A stretch of 64,000 nt of DNA from Okapia johnstoni (GCA_024291935.2 CM044320.1:28798001-28862000), one strand, 5' to 3'; counted from the first letter of the stretch, positions 35,912 to 48,193 are shown. Notes: generated from the letters alone by a model not told the origin. Program-made: numbers and translations.

Positions 35912-35957
35912 CTGAGTAATCAATCAATTATTATAAAACAATTAATTGATTACTCAG
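35912..35957. repeat. 18-bp inverted repeat with one mismatch
   Basis: CTGAGTAATCAATCAATT (35912-35929) pairs with 35940-35957 except at one position; the spacer is 10 nt. It begins right where BovB similarity ends. Confidence 0.95.
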
Positions 35958-36155
35958 ATATTGTAAAATTTTACAATTCACAAAGAATGTTCAGATCCAT
36001 TATTTTCTTTTGACTTGGAAACTCACAAGACCATTGTGATTCAGGGCACAGATTAATATCCCAACTTGCAAGTGAGATTGTTATGTTAAGTGGCTTTGCC
36101 TAAACCAAACTGAGATAAGGAGATCTGGCATTTAAGGCCAGTTCTTCTGAACCCT

Positions 36156-36412
36156 TGGAGAAGGCAACGGCACCCCACTCCAGTACTCTTGCCTGGAAAA
36201 TCCCATGGACGGAGGATTTTCCATCCATGGGGTCACTAAGAGTCGGACACAACTGAGCGACTTCACTTTCACTTTTCACTTTCATTCATTGGAGAAGGAA
36301 ATGGCAACCCACTCCAGTGTTCTTGCCTGGAGAATCCCAGGGACGGGGGAGCCTGGTGGGCTGCCGTCTATGGGGTCGCACAGAGTCGGACATGACTGAA
36401 GCAACTTAGTAG
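36156..36412 (+). mobile_element. Bov-A2 SINE dimer with 12-bp target-site duplication
   Basis: CTTCTGAACCCT occurs at 36144-36155 and 36413-36424. Unit 1 has a small deletion (GGACGGAGGATTTTCCATCC). Confidence 0.96.
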
Positions 36413-36855
36413 CTTCTGAACCCTAGTCCTTATTATCACCCTAGTGATTATTTTCACCCTCTGTTCTCTTAATATCTGTAAAGTTCATTCATTCATTCAC
36501 CCCTAGGTATCTGGTGCTCCGCTAGAAAATATGGTACTCTTCAGAGGAAAAAATATTGTGAACCTAGAATTATAGAGTCAACTAAACTACATAGTGAAGG
36601 TGGAATAAAAAATTTTAGATGCAAGTTTTTAAATATGCACAGAACCTGAGTAAACTAAATTCTAATAAATATACTTGTGATGCAAGAATGAAACTAAACC
36701 CAGAAAAAAGGAATGGTACACAAAAGCAATGCTAAGTAGATACCAGAAAAGTACATTGGTAATCTCCATAAATACATAAAACACAAAAACAACCACAACT
36801 TGTTTATGTTTTAAAGTGTGAGAAATAAAAATCATAGACAATAACATCAAATCTT

Positions 36856-36935
36856 TGCTTATTTGTCAGTCGTGTCTGAATTAGCGACTCCAATGCAGCC
36901 TACCAGGCTCCTCCGTCCAAATTTTCCAGGCAAAG
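36856..36935 (-). mobile_element. Bov-A SINE fragment
   Basis: Short reverse piece: TTGTCAGTCGTGTCTGAATT to AATTTTCCAGGCAAAG, with deletions. Confidence 0.75.
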
Positions 36936-37630
36936 TATTATGTATCAGTTAGTTATTTCTTCATAAAAGTTACCCTCAAACTCTCTGGCTTAAAGCAATT
37001 GTCATTCATTATTATTTATGAATCTACCTTACAGTTAATTAATTCAAGTGTGGGATGGACTCAGCATGACTTATCTTTGCTTCACGAAGTTCCTCAACTT
37101 CTAGCAGACTAGCCAGGGCCTGATTGCATGGCATGGTAGAGGTTCCAGAGAGAAAACAGAAACGCACAGTACAGTACATCTGTGATCTAAGTGTAGTGCA
37201 AGCAAATCGACTTCTGCTTTATCCCACTGGCCTTTGCAAAGCAGGAGGCCAGTCTTTGTTTCCTCAAAATCTGGGGAAATAGATTCCACCTCTTGATGGT
37301 AGGAGCCACAAAGTCATATGCTAAATGCCTGGTTACCTGGAGGCCATTATTTTGGGTCATCAGTGTAATCAATGCACCACAGTCACCTCTCTCAGAAACT
37401 GACAGGTCAAGGGGACAAAAATAGTGGTAAGGATGTAGAACATTTAATAACTTAATTAACAAGCTTGATTTAATAGAGCCATGATGATAGATGATAGATA
37501 GATGATATAGAGATATATAACTTGCTTGCAACAAATGAATTTTCTTTTCAAGTGCATATGAAACAGTTACATAAACTGAACAGGAAAACAACCAGGGAAT
37601 TTTCAACAATTTTCAAAGAACTTATTGAGA
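36936..37630. other. Old interspersed-repeat-like sequence, class uncertain
   Basis: 36940-37330 has the feel of an ancient mammalian repeat (CTCAAACTCTCTGGCTTAAA; CTCAGCATGACTTATC). The 140-codon minus ORF at 37187-37609 has no recognised motif. Confidence 0.4.
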
Positions 37631-39840
37631 TCACAATATTTTATCATAGTGCAACTTAATTAGAAAACACCAAAGTAAAAAACTACAATAACATGCTTTT
37701 GGAAACTAAGAATACACTTCTAAATAATTATAGACTAATGAAGACATCATAATGGTAATGATAAATATTCAGATAAAAATATACAGATACTGAATTAAAC
37801 TTGTGGGATGATAAAAAAGCAATTGCAGGGGAATTTATAACTTTAGATACACTTATGAGAAACTAAGAGTAACAATAAACAAGCTAAATATTCACCCTAG
37901 CAAGCTGATAAAGTCCAAAGGAAGAAAAATGAAAAGTAAAATTGATTTCAATCATTCAAAGAATATTCTTGAATCGCAAAGTTATGCTACTATACTATTA
38001 TTTGATGGTAGACTGTGATAAATATAAAAACATGCATTGAAAAGTCTAGAGCAATCACCAAAGCTATTTTAAGAAGAGGCATAATTTATATGTCAATTTT
38101 GAAGACAAAATGAAATCAGAAAATCTGACCTTGAGGATATTATGCTAAGTGAGAGAAGTCATACAGAGAAAGACACAAACAAATACTGTAAGGTATGTGG
38201 AATCTTAAAAAGATAAAACTTGTTATAGTATAGTGATTATAGACAACATACTGTATTGCAAACATAACACTTGCTAAGAGACTAGATCTTAATTATTCCC
38301 ATCACAAAAAAGAAATGATAATTACATAAGCAAATAGAGGTATTAGTTAACAGTATGGTGGCAATCATATTGCAATGTATAAATGTATCAAACTAACATA
38401 TTGTACACCCTAAACTTACACAAGGTTACATACCAATTATATCAATAAGCTAAATAAATAGTAAACATTCTAAAATAAAAAATCAAACTCATAAAAACAG
38501 AGAGCAGGATGGTGGTTATCAGAGCCCAGGATGGGGAACCAGTGGGGGCATTGGGGAGATGCTCTTTAAGGGTATAAATTTGCAAACAATAGATAAGTAA
38601 GTCTTGGAGCTCCAATGCACAGCATAGTTATTACAGTCAACATCATGTATTATAAACTTCAAAATCGCTAAAAGACTCTGGCTATCACCACAAAAAAATT
38701 ACTGGAAAAATCCCTAAATATTTGGAAATTAAACAACGCTCTTTTAAACAATCTGCTAGTCCAAGAGGAAGCTAAAAGGAAAATTGTGAACTATTTTGAA
38801 TTTAAGAAAAATGAAAACAACATATCAAAATTTGGGGAGCCTCTTTAATGAGTGTTTATAGAGAAATGTGTCACATTCAATTTTATATTAGAAAAGAGGC
38901 CTCAAATCCATGATCTAAGCTCCCGCCTTAAGAAACTAGAAAAATAAGAGCAAATTAAACCAAAAGCAAGTATAAGGAAGGAAATATAAAGGTAAGAGCA
39001 GACACAAATAACAGAGTCTGAAAACAGAGGAAAAAACAGAGAAAAATCAATGAAACCAAAAGCTGCTTCTTTGAAAAGACGCTTCTTCTCTCCCTGAGAT
39101 CTGGAACAAGGGTAGAATATCCACTCTTATCATTCTACATTATATTTAATAATTTAATAAGATAATTACTAATAAAGCCAATTAAGTAAGGAACAAGAAA
39201 AAGAAATATACAGTAGATTCAAAGGAATAAATACAATTGTCCCCATGTACAGTCATAAAAATGATTGTCTACATAAAAACTCCAAAGAAATACAGAAAAA
39301 GCTAATAAAATCAATACATGAATGCAGGATGCAATATCAATGTAAAAAATCAATTATATTTGTATATACTAAAAATCAGTTCGCAACAAAGAGGCCATGT
39401 CAATCCAGTGTAGCAAAGCTAGTCAACATTGTCATTGCTGGAGCAGTTCAACATCCTTATGCAAGCAAAGGAATGAATGAATGAATAAATCCTTGACCCC
39501 TACCTTATACCATATACAAATGTAAACTGATATGATCATGTACTTAAATGTAGAGGCAAAAACTGTGAAATTTCTAGAAAATGTTTTCAAGGCTCATTAG
39601 GCAAAAATTTCTTAGAACACTGCACAAATCACAAAAGAAAAAAAAAGAATTAGACCTTACCGAAATTTAAAGTTTCTATTCCTCAGAAGATAATGTTTAA
39701 AGAACATAAAATAAGCCACAGACTGAAGGGAAATGTTTGCAAAATACATATTAAAAAAAAGAAAAAAACCTGATATCTAGAATTTGTAACCCTCAGAACT
39801 CAATAAACAGTTGAGCACCATGAACTGAATCTTGGCAAGT
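37631..39840 (+). mobile_element. Decayed L1 relics
   Basis: Several L1 segments appear on the plus strand: AATTGCAGGGGAATTTATAA near 37823, GGATATTATGCTAAGTGAGA near 38135, and CAGGATGGTGGTTATCAGAG near 38506. ATTTGGAAATTAAACAACGC near 38720 is also typical. Their order is not collinear with one L1, so more than one element or rearrangement is present. Confidence 0.65.
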
Positions 39841-41019
39841 TTCCTCAGATGGAGCAGGCATGAAGAAAATTACTTGCTAAAGAATCCTGGAAACATCTAC
39901 GCGCGTCTTGGCCCGTTTTGACATCCTCACTGCAGAAAAAGCAGCATCTTGGGCTCTACCAGGTGGGACCCGTTGCAACAGTGACACCATGTGGCAATGA
40001 GAAGCAAATGCAATTTTGGGAGCTGAGCGTTTGGGGAACTGAGGCCTAGAACTGAAGGCAACTTCAAAGACTGGAGATCATCCATTTCTGCTTAATCAAT
40101 GAGTACTAAAAAATTAATTGGCAAACAAAAGAGATACAACTATACTCATACCTTGAGTTAGAGAAGCATTTTGTATTAGATGTTATTACCATGTGCTGTG
40201 CTTAGTTGCTCATAAAGAGCACTGTATTTGATATTTGAACTATATCTCTTCAGTTTAAACTTATGAGGACTTGTATTAGTTTACTATACCTACTATTAAA
40301 AAATGACTACAAACTTAGTGACTTATACAAGTTTATTTTACAGTTCCACAGGTCTTTAAGTCTGATGTGGGTCTCCCTAGGCTAAAACCAAGCCTTTGGC
40401 AGGGCTCTCTGTTCCTTTCTGCAGGCTCAAAGAATCCGTTTCCTCCTCCATTTGAGGTGAGGCAACATTCAGTTCCTTGCTGGTGTGGAACTGAGAACCC
40501 TGTTTCCTGGCTAGCTGTTAGCTGGTGGCCATTCCCAGCATTGAGATGCCACCCACATTCCTTGGTTTATAGCTCTCTTCTTTCTTACTGAGTCAGCAAT
40601 GGCAGGTCAAGTTCACCTCTCAAAGAATCTCTCTGACCTAGTCTCCTAGCCCTCTGAGAGGTAAACTCAACCTGCCATTGCTGAATTTCAAGATTAGGTT
40701 CTAGGACTCTCACAGATAAACTTAGATAATTCCCCCCATCTGTAGGTCTTTAGCTTTGACCCTATCTGCGAAGTCCCTTTTGTCAGGTAAGGTAATATAT
40801 TCACAGGCCCTGGAGGTTAGGCTGTGCACATCTTTGCTGGGAGGTGGGAGGCTGGGGGTACATTATCCTGCCTACCATAAATATACATTTTTCAAATATT
40901 TAAACGTCTGATCTTAAAAATGTCTTTTCTACTGGAGAAGAGCCAAACATTTTAGGATGGGACTTACCCAAATCTTCTTAATGTTTCCTTCAGCCTGGTT
41001 CCTTATTCCCCTCCATTTG
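39841..41019. other. Unclassified sequence, part ancient repeat
   Basis: 40270-40870 resembles a widespread old mammalian repeat (TTAGTTTACTATACCTACTA; CTTATACAAGTTTATTTTAC), class uncertain. 39895-39990 holds a small CpG cluster. No gene is recognised. Confidence 0.4.
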
Positions 41020-41228
41020 CTGTGCTGTGCTAAGTCGCTTCAGTCATGTCTGACTGTGTGACCCCATGGACTGTAGCCCACCAGGCTTCTCTGCCCATGG
41101 GATTCTCCAGGCAAGAATACTAGAGTGGGTTGCCATGCCGTCCTCCAGGGGATCTTCCACATGCAGAGATGGAACCTACGCCCCTTATGTCTCCTGCATT
41201 GTTCTTTACCCCTAGCGCCACCTTGGGC
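41020..41228 (-). mobile_element. Bov-tA SINE
   Basis: GTGCTAAGTCGCTTCAGTCA to ACCCCTAGCGCCACCTTGG, a full reverse copy. Confidence 0.9.
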
Positions 41229-41947
41229 CTGTACTAAATTTAACTTGAGCTCAACGACGGGGCTTCAACAAACCTGAAAGAGTGTGCAAAATTTCACCTC
41301 TGTGCTTATTTTTCTGGAGAAAAGTTCCAGAGCTTAGTTCAGATTCTCGAAGTACTTTTTGAAAGACCCCATAGAACAGAAATACAACTTTCACAAGAAA
41401 GTGTGAACTTAAATAAAAGTTTTATTCATAATAGCCAAAAATGTTGTCCAAATGGGATGCATCTAGAAAACATCATACTAAGTGAAAGTTACCAAGCACA
41501 AGATGCTATTTACATGGAGGCGGTAAGTTAACTGACTGCAAAGGGGCACAAGGCATTCTCTTGGGTGATGAAATGTTATCTTGGTTACACAATTCAACCT
41601 ATTTATCAAACTTTGACTTGTACACTGAAAATAGATAAATTTTATTGAATGTAAATTATACTTCATTAGCATATTTTGATATGTAAGGACACATACGAGG
41701 TTATTAACATGGATTGGCAAGGATGAGATCGGGAGAAGAGAAAACCAGGTGAAAAGGTAAAAAAAAAACCCACTAATTAAAAATTAGGTACTTGATCCAA
41801 TTTATGCATTTATGAAAAATTTTATGTGTATGCATGAAGCTTCTTAGCTACCCGATACTGCAGTCCAATACTTGCATCATTGGCAAGTTCAAATTTAGGG
41901 GTAGATCAGGTGATGGAAACCTGATGGTGATGGCTTATGGCAGAGTA
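41229..41947. other. Intergenic sequence, probably part old L1
   Basis: 41400-41690 has weak L1 3'-like features (ACACTGAAAATAGATAAATT). No gene is recognised. Confidence 0.4.
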
Positions 41948-42168
41948 GGGTTTCCCTGATGGCTCAGCAGGTGAAGAATCCTCCTACAATGCTGGAGACA
42001 TAAGAGATGCAGGTTCGATTCCTGGGTCGGGGGAAGATCCCCTGGAGAAGAATATGGCAACCCACACCAGTATTCTTGCCTGGGAAATTCCATGGACAGC
42101 GGAGCCTGGTGGGGTACAGTCCATGGGGTCACAAAGAGTTGGAGATAACTGAGCGGCTAAACACACAC
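41948..42168 (+). mobile_element. Bov-tA SINE
   Basis: Head GGGTTTCCCTGATGGCTCAG, body to GATAACTGAGCGGCTAAACA with a short CA tail. Confidence 0.9.
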
Positions 42169-42660
42169 AGGTGAGGAAGTGGGATAGTGAGTTTAGCAAA
42201 TCTAACAAAGGATTGGATAAATTGTATAGCTTAAGCTTTGGAGTAACAATAGAGAATGAGATACTACAAGGTGTGCTACAAGTCCTGTCACTGGCCTCAA
42301 TATTTCCGAAAGATTAAGTCCCAGTACGTTTGTCTAAAATGATGTTTCTGAGGCAATTTACACACAAGGAACAGCAGCAACTCTTTTAGTATCAGGTGAC
42401 ATCAGCCTTTCTGGAAGGAGCCATTTTTGGCATGGGCTGACTGTACCTCACATGTGACCCACACTAAGCAAACAGCCTGTGTCAGCAGACAGAAAACCTG
42501 AGTAGTTACAGAAACTCTAGCTTTTCTAGAAATCAGTCTGTGCCTCTGTTAAGTATCAAATGTTGAGACCAAAATGGAAATACCTTTTAGTCTCAAAAGG
42601 TAAAACAAAAACAGCCAGCATTATGTTTTAAACATTAGTAATAAGGTATATGCACAAACC
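42169..42660. other. Unclassified intergenic sequence
   Basis: No gene or repeat is recognised. Confidence 0.45.
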
Positions 42661-42948
42661 TAAAGGAAATCAACACTGAATATTCACTGGAAGGACTGTT
42701 GCTGAAGCTCCAATACTTTGGCCACCTGATGGGAAGAGCTGACTCATTGGAAAAGACCCTGATGCTAGGGAAAATTGAAGACAAAAAGAGAAGGGGACAG
42801 CAGAGGACCAGACAGCTAGCAGATAGCATCACTGACTCAATTGACATGAATTTGAGCAAACCCCAGAATGTAGTGGATAGGAGCCAGGCATGCTGCAGTC
42901 CATGGGGTTGCAGAGAGTTAAACATGACTTAGTGATTGAACAACAATA
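42661..42948 (+). mobile_element. BovB 3' end
   Basis: AAGGAAATCAACACTGAATA through CCAATACTTTGGCCACCTGA to GAGTTAAACATGACTTAGTG; 5'-truncated. Confidence 0.93.
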
Positions 42949-43273
42949 ATATGCACAGGATATGACACAAAACAGGTACTCAACCAGTGAGTTACATTAT
43001 TAATCCCCTGCCAAGAAAGAACTCAGAAACATACTCAGGAATCACAAAATAGCTGTTGGATGGATGGACAAGTCAGTCAATTCCAAGTACCTGTCTATTT
43101 TTCCAGAATGAGCTTAAGTATTATCCTATTGGGGAAGCCACCTTCATCCCAAGCTACACACATTTTCTCACTTAATAGTGAAGGTTTCCTACCAACAACA
43201 ATGAAAGTGGCACAATTACAAACGTATTTCCCCTCCAAATGAAGAACAGACATACAATAGATGATTGTTGACT
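42949..43273. other. Pre-insertion 3' flank of C2CD5
   Basis: No repeat or gene is recognised. It was contiguous with 44581 onward before the L1 inserted. Confidence 0.5.
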
Positions 43274-43288
43274 AAAGAAATGAAGATG

Positions 43289-44197
43289 GAAACTATAAAA
43301 CTCCTAGAGGAAAACATAGGCAAAACACTCTCCGACATAAATCACAGCAGGATCCTCCATGACCCACCCCCCAGAATATTGGAAATAAAAGCAAAAATAA
43401 ACAAATGGGACCTAATTAAAATTAAAAGCTTTTGCACAACAAAGGAAACTATAAGCAAGGTGAAAAGACAGCCTTCAGAATGGGAGAAAATAATAGCAAA
43501 CGAAGCAACAGACAAACAATTAATCTCAAAAATATACAAGCAACTCCTGCAGCTGAATTCCAGAAAAATAAACGACCCAATCAAAAAATGGGCCAAAGAA
43601 CTAAACAGACATTTCTCCAAAGAAGACATACAGATGGCTAACAAACACATGAAAAGATGCTCAACATCACTCATTATTAGAGAAATGCAAATCAAAACCA
43701 CAATGAGGTACCATTACACACCAGTCAGAATGGCTGCTATCCAAAAGTCTACAAGCAATAAATGCTGGAGAGGGTGTGGAGAAAAGGGAACCCTCTTACA
43801 CTGTTGGTGGGAATGCAAACTAGTACAGCCACTATGGAGAACAGTGTGGAGATTCCTTAAAAAACTGGGAATAGAACTGCCATATGACCCAGCAATCCCA
43901 CTGCTAGGCATATACACCGAGGAAACCAGAATTGAAAGAGATGCGTGTACCCCAATGTTCATCGCAGCACTGTTTACAATAGCCAGGACATGGAAGCAAC
44001 CTAGATGTCCATCGGCAGACGAATGGATAAGGAAGCTGTGGTACATATACACAATGGAATATTACTCAGCCATTAAAAAGAATACATTTGAATCGGTTCT
44101 ATTGAGATGGATGAAACTGGAGCCCATTATACAGAGTGAAGTGAGCCAGAAAGAAAAGCACCAATACAGTATACTAATGCATGTATATGGAATTTGA
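43289..44197 (+). pseudogene. L1 ORF2 C-terminal fragment, open frame
   Basis: 302 codons remain open to the natural stop, including the C-terminal cysteine motif ([18 protein letters not shown]), [13 protein letters not shown] and [11 protein letters not shown]2p normally has about 1,270 residues; endonuclease and reverse transcriptase domains are missing, so this is dead on arrival by 5' truncation rather than by decay. The open frame indicates recent insertion. Confidence 0.93.
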
Positions 44198-44565
44198 AAG
44201 ATGGTAATGGTAACCCTATATGTGAGACAGAATAAGAGACACAGATGCATAGAACAGTCCTGTGGACTCTGAGGGAGAAGGTGAGGGTTGGACGTTCTGG
44301 GACAATAACATTGAAACATGTATATTGTCATATGTGAAGCAGAACACCATTCCATGTTCTATGCATGGGATGGATGCTCAGGGATGGAGCGTTGGGATGA
44401 CACAGAGGGATGGGAGGGGGAGGGAGGTGGGAGGAGGGTTTGGGAGGGGGAGCACATGTGAATCCATGGCTGATTCATGTTGATGTATGGCAAAAACTAC
44501 TACAATATTGTAAAGTAATTAGCCCCCAACTAAAATAAAAAAAAAAAAAAATAGAAAAAAAAAAA
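43289..44565 (+). mobile_element. Young 5'-truncated L1 with 15-bp target-site duplication
   Basis: AAAGAAATGAAGATG occurs at 43274-43288 and 44566-44580. The insert holds the ORF2 end, a GGGAGGTGGGAGGAGGG-type 3'UTR and a long poly(A) with AATAAA. It runs opposite to C2CD5. Confidence 0.97.
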
Positions 44566-44644
44566 AAAGAAATGAAGATGATCATATGGAAAGTGATTTC
44601 TGACCACTGACAATACTACAAAGAGGCAAAAAAACAGATTTAGG

Positions 44645-45818
44645 AATATTCCAGTTTATAAACCTTTTATTTAAAAAATAAAATTATAAACAAAATACAG
44701 AAAAATATTGACACCCATGATAACAAGGAAATGACTCCTAATCTTTAGGGCAGTTGTTATCCTGGAAGAGCAAAATCATGAGTTTTACAAAGAAATTTTA
44801 TTGTCCAAAGGAGGAATGTACTTTTAAAGGTTCATTTGTAATATGTATTTGGCATTGACAAAAAAAAAGTATTTCTATCTATACATTCAACATTCTGCAG
44901 CATATTTACATTCAAGTTACAGTTCCAAATTCTATGCCAAATACAGTCTACCTCACCACCCAAAACCCCTAATAAGATAGTACTAAAATTCTGTTTATTT
45001 GGTAGGAGTTCAGTATGACTTTACTAGAAAATAATTTTATGTTCCAACTAGATCAATCATATTTTAACTATTTCAACAAAACTCATTGGCCTGTTCTTCC
45101 CAGTTGAAGCCAAGCCCCCTCCAGAAAAATTAAACACAAACTGAAACTTGGGTAAAAATGAAGTTATATAGTAATTTTCTTCCTCCTTTCTTAGAGATAT
45201 TATTAAGCTTCCAATGAAAGGACACTGGCTCTGATAAACAGATTTTACTTTTGCAGCAATTAAGATACAAGTCACAGAAGCTTAACTTCTTTTTCAAAGA
45301 TGGCTAAAGCACTTTTCCCTTTCAGCTGTTACCAAATTCCTTATCAAAATAACACATTAATAAACTCACAGTTTTCTGAAAACTTTTCTCCATTTTCCCC
45401 ATACATTCCTCAAATCAGATTACTTATTAACAATTTGTTAATTTCTTGCTTAATTTTTATAAATTACACCAGGATAGCTAGTCTAATTTCCTAATAATTT
45501 AAATTACGATTTTATTAAAATCAACATAAATTATAAATAGCTTGCATCTTTGCTACAGTTCTCAGAGAAATTTATCTGAACTTCCCGGGGAGTCAAGCCT
45601 CCATGCCGCCTGTCTGTCTAGCCTTGGTAAAAAAAAAATCAAGATTTGAAAATTCTCATGCCTCCAAGTGATCCCATTCAAATCAAACATTCTCATATGG
45701 GATCAATTCTTTCTTAATTCTCTCATATTAAGCTCATTTTTTACATCTAGTATGATAAATGAATGACAAAGGAGATTGATGAATGTCATTTAGTTGCACC
45801 CTTTCTTTCTAATTGACT
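44645..45818 (-). other. C2CD5: C2CD5 3'UTR (predicted extent)
   Basis: The A/T-rich sequence after the stop codon contains no recognisable repeat. A minus-strand AATAAA signal lies at 44672-44667, so cleavage is expected about 10-30 nt further left. Another AATAAA at about 44803-44798 could give a slightly shorter transcript. The UTR would be about 1.17 kb. A 1.28-kb L1 insertion begins (3' end) less than 100 bp beyond the predicted end. Confidence 0.6.
44667..44672 (-). promoter_or_regulatory. Probable poly(A) signal of C2CD5
   Basis: This is AATAAA on the minus strand, the last such hexamer before the L1 insertion. Choosing it over the one near 44803 is inference. Confidence 0.5.
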
Positions 45819-45950
45819 TCAGGTTGTGACTTCTCCTCCAGTACATGAGGGCTGGCAACTGGCAGCAGGCTGCTGAGTAGACACCACTTCTAATTCAGAT
45901 TCACGAACAAAAACCACTGCATCACCACTGACATTTATAAGACACTGTGC
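45819..45950 (-). CDS. C2CD5: C2CD5 last coding exon, with stop codon
   Basis: The coding part is 132 nt. It encodes AQCLINVSGDAVVFVRESEL and then a variable Gln/Ser/Cys-rich tail ending GGEVTT before TGA at 45821-45819. The acceptor is ATTCTTTTAG. CLINVSGDAVVF completes the predicted YbjQ-like sheet; the tail after RESE looks unstructured. The exon continues into the 3'UTR to the left. Confidence 0.95.
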   Translation of the reverse strand, partial: AQCLINVSGDAVVFVRESELEVVSTQQPAASCQPSCTGGEVTT

Positions 45951-46641
45951 CTAAAAGAATAACAGGACATTTCAGTAACACACTCATGCTCTCCCGTTAC
46001 CCTGGGGGCAGTGCTGTAGAGCAGAAACAAGCATACAGTCCAAGAAAAAAATGAGCAAAGGATAAGAAGGCAATGCATAGGAAAGGAAACAAAAAACTCA
46101 TTAATATAGTTATTTTTTAAAGGACTATCTTTAAGAGTTGTAAGTGAATTATCATGCTAACAAAGCTGATAAGAGAAATCTATTCTAAAATTTAACCTAA
46201 GCAACACTCCCCTGTCCCCATTAACAGAATTATATTACTTATTAGAATTAACAGTGTGGCCCCATCAGGATGTACTCTTCACCAGCAGGGCAGTCAGAAG
46301 TGGACAGCATCACAGCTCAAACTAGAGGGCGTCTTTAACTGTCCTCCATTAGCCATCACTGGATCCCAAAGATTCCCCCCAAGAAGGTGGTGGGAAAAGT
46401 AATTTAGGAGCAAAACTTCCAGAGGTATTTCAGACTAATAACTAGTCACTGGGGATGTGAAAACAGCACCTGAGCTATGTATGACCACAGTTACCAACAT
46501 ATTTACTAAAACATGTTTTAAGCCTTTGGAATCGAAGAGCTCTGAGGAGCAATTCTCTTTTTTGGAGGAGGGTGGGAGGTGAAAAGGCCATGGGGGAAAT
46601 TCGTAGGGTCTCCCCATCTGAGGTTTTTAACTCCATCTCAC
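45951..46641 (-). other. C2CD5 last intron
   Basis: A 691-nt intron with no recognised repeat. ORF fragments overlapping it are read-through of exon or chance. Confidence 0.8.
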
Positions 46642-46788
46642 CTGGTTTTTGTTTGGATTCTCCATGAAGACACACTGCTTCATGATGTAGGAGACAACAG
46701 CGTTCCCTCCCAGCGCAGCCACGTGTGCTCGCACCATTGCAAACACTTCAGCAATAAAAGCATGGAGAAAACCACTGACTCCACCTTC
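46642..46788 (-). CDS. C2CD5: C2CD5 penultimate coding exon
   Basis: This 147-nt exon is phase 0 at both ends and encodes 49 residues, starting EGGVSGFLHAFIAEVFAM and including AALGGNAVVSYIMKQCVF. Its acceptor is ATCCTTTAG and its donor is CAG|GTGAGATGG. It carries the predicted long helix and the NAVV strand of the YbjQ-like core, and is the most conserved-looking block of the gene in this window. A 3.9-kb intron with a BovB copy and two Bov-tA SINEs separates it from the exon at 50721. Confidence 0.95.
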
Positions 46789-47017
46789 CTAAAGGATAAT
46801 GCACAAGAAAACCAAACCATATACCTGTGTAAATGAAGGTACATAAAACATCAAAGAACATATATTAAAATAATTTAAGTGATCTTACTATAATGGATGG
46901 TCATTTTAATTTCCTTCACCATGCGGATTTGTTGCATGAATGAAAAACCTTTACCTAACACATGTCTACAACAGGGAATATTGTTGGTGTTCAGTCACTA
47001 AGTTGTGTCATATTCCC

Positions 47018-47140
47018 AACAGGGACTACTATCTTCATTTTAGAGATGATGAAACTGAAGCTCATAGGATGTGTCCATGAAGGTGGAACACAGAGCTAGT
47101 GGACAGATGGCAGAGCAAGAGTTATAACTGTTCCTCCATT
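47018..47140 (+). mobile_element. MIR-like fragment
   Basis: TCTTCATTTTAGAGATGATG and AAACTGAAGCTCATAGGATG follow the MIR core pattern, then CACAGAGCTAGTGG. Confidence 0.6.
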
Positions 47141-47530
47141 GTCAACACCTCCCTCCATGAAACTGTTCCCGTCATCATTCAAATAAATTGATGGTAAATA
47201 TAAACAATGAGACTTCCCTGCTATTCATATCTCCCACTTTGAAAATGAACCATGTTCCAAGTCGCACTCATCTTTTTCAGTTTCTTGAAGGTTTGACACC
47301 TTTTCCAGCCTCGGGGTCATTGTACATGAAGGGTCCACACCCAATTTTCCACCAGGGTAACTTGTACTCAATTCTTCAGGTCCTGATTTACATGTGACTT
47401 CTTCAGAGAAATCTACCCTATCAGACCTAAATTACGTTCTCCTGTTAATATTCTCTGAGAGCCCTTGTTGTATTTCTTTATATGACTTACTGTTACTAAC
47501 AGCTATCTATTTACTACATGATGACTATTT

Positions 47531-48193
47531 CAGTTCAGTTCGGTCGCTCAGTCGTGTCCAACTCTGTGACCCCATGAATCACAGCATGCCAGGCCTCCCT
47601 GTCCATCACCAATTCCCAGAGTTTACCCAAACCCATGTCCATCGAGTTGGTGATGCCATCCAGCCATCTCATCCTCTGTCGTCCTCTTCTCCTCCTGCCC
47701 CCAATCCTTCCCAGCATTAGGGTCTTTTCCAATGAGTCAACTCTTCACATGAAGTGGCCAAAGTATTGGAGTTTCAGCTTCAATATCAGTCCTTCCAATG
47801 AACACCCAGGACTGATCTCCTTTAGGATGGACTGGTTGGATCTTCTTGCAGTCCAAGGGACTCTCAAGAGTCTTCTCCAACACCACAGTTCAAAAGCATC
47901 AATTCTTCGGCGCTCAGCTTTCTTGACAGTCCAACTCTCACATCCATACATGACCACTGGAAAAACCATAGCCTTGACTAGACTGACCTGTGTTGGCAAA
48001 GTAATGTCTCTGCTTTTAAATATGCTATCTAGGTTGGTCATAACCTTCCTCCCAAGGAGTACGTGTCTTTTAATTTCATGGCTGCAGTCACCATCTGCAG
48101 TGATTTTGGAACCCAAAAAAATAAAGTCTGACACTGTTTCCACTGTTTCCCCATCTACTTCCCATGAAGTGATGGGACCAGATGGGACCAGAC
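47531..48193 (-). mobile_element. BovB 3' end, 0.66 kb, 8-bp target-site duplication
   Basis: GACTATTT flanks it at 47523-47530 and 48194-48201. Reversed BovB from CAGTTCAGTTCGGTCGCTCA to CCCATGAAGTGATGGGACCA. Its minus-strand frame (48143-47535) is open except near 47738, so it is comparatively young. It is in the sense direction of C2CD5. Confidence 0.93.

Noticed and set aside
37187..37609. A 140-codon minus-strand ORF
   Set aside because: Composition and lack of motifs suggest chance within an old repeat.
43265..44197. The longest open frame in the window (310 codons)
   Set aside because: It is the C-terminal end of L1 ORF2 in a 5'-truncated insertion; the first eight codons are flanking sequence.
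46579..46836. An 85-codon plus-strand ORF over a C2CD5 exon
   Set aside because: It is the antisense shadow of the exon at 46788-46642.
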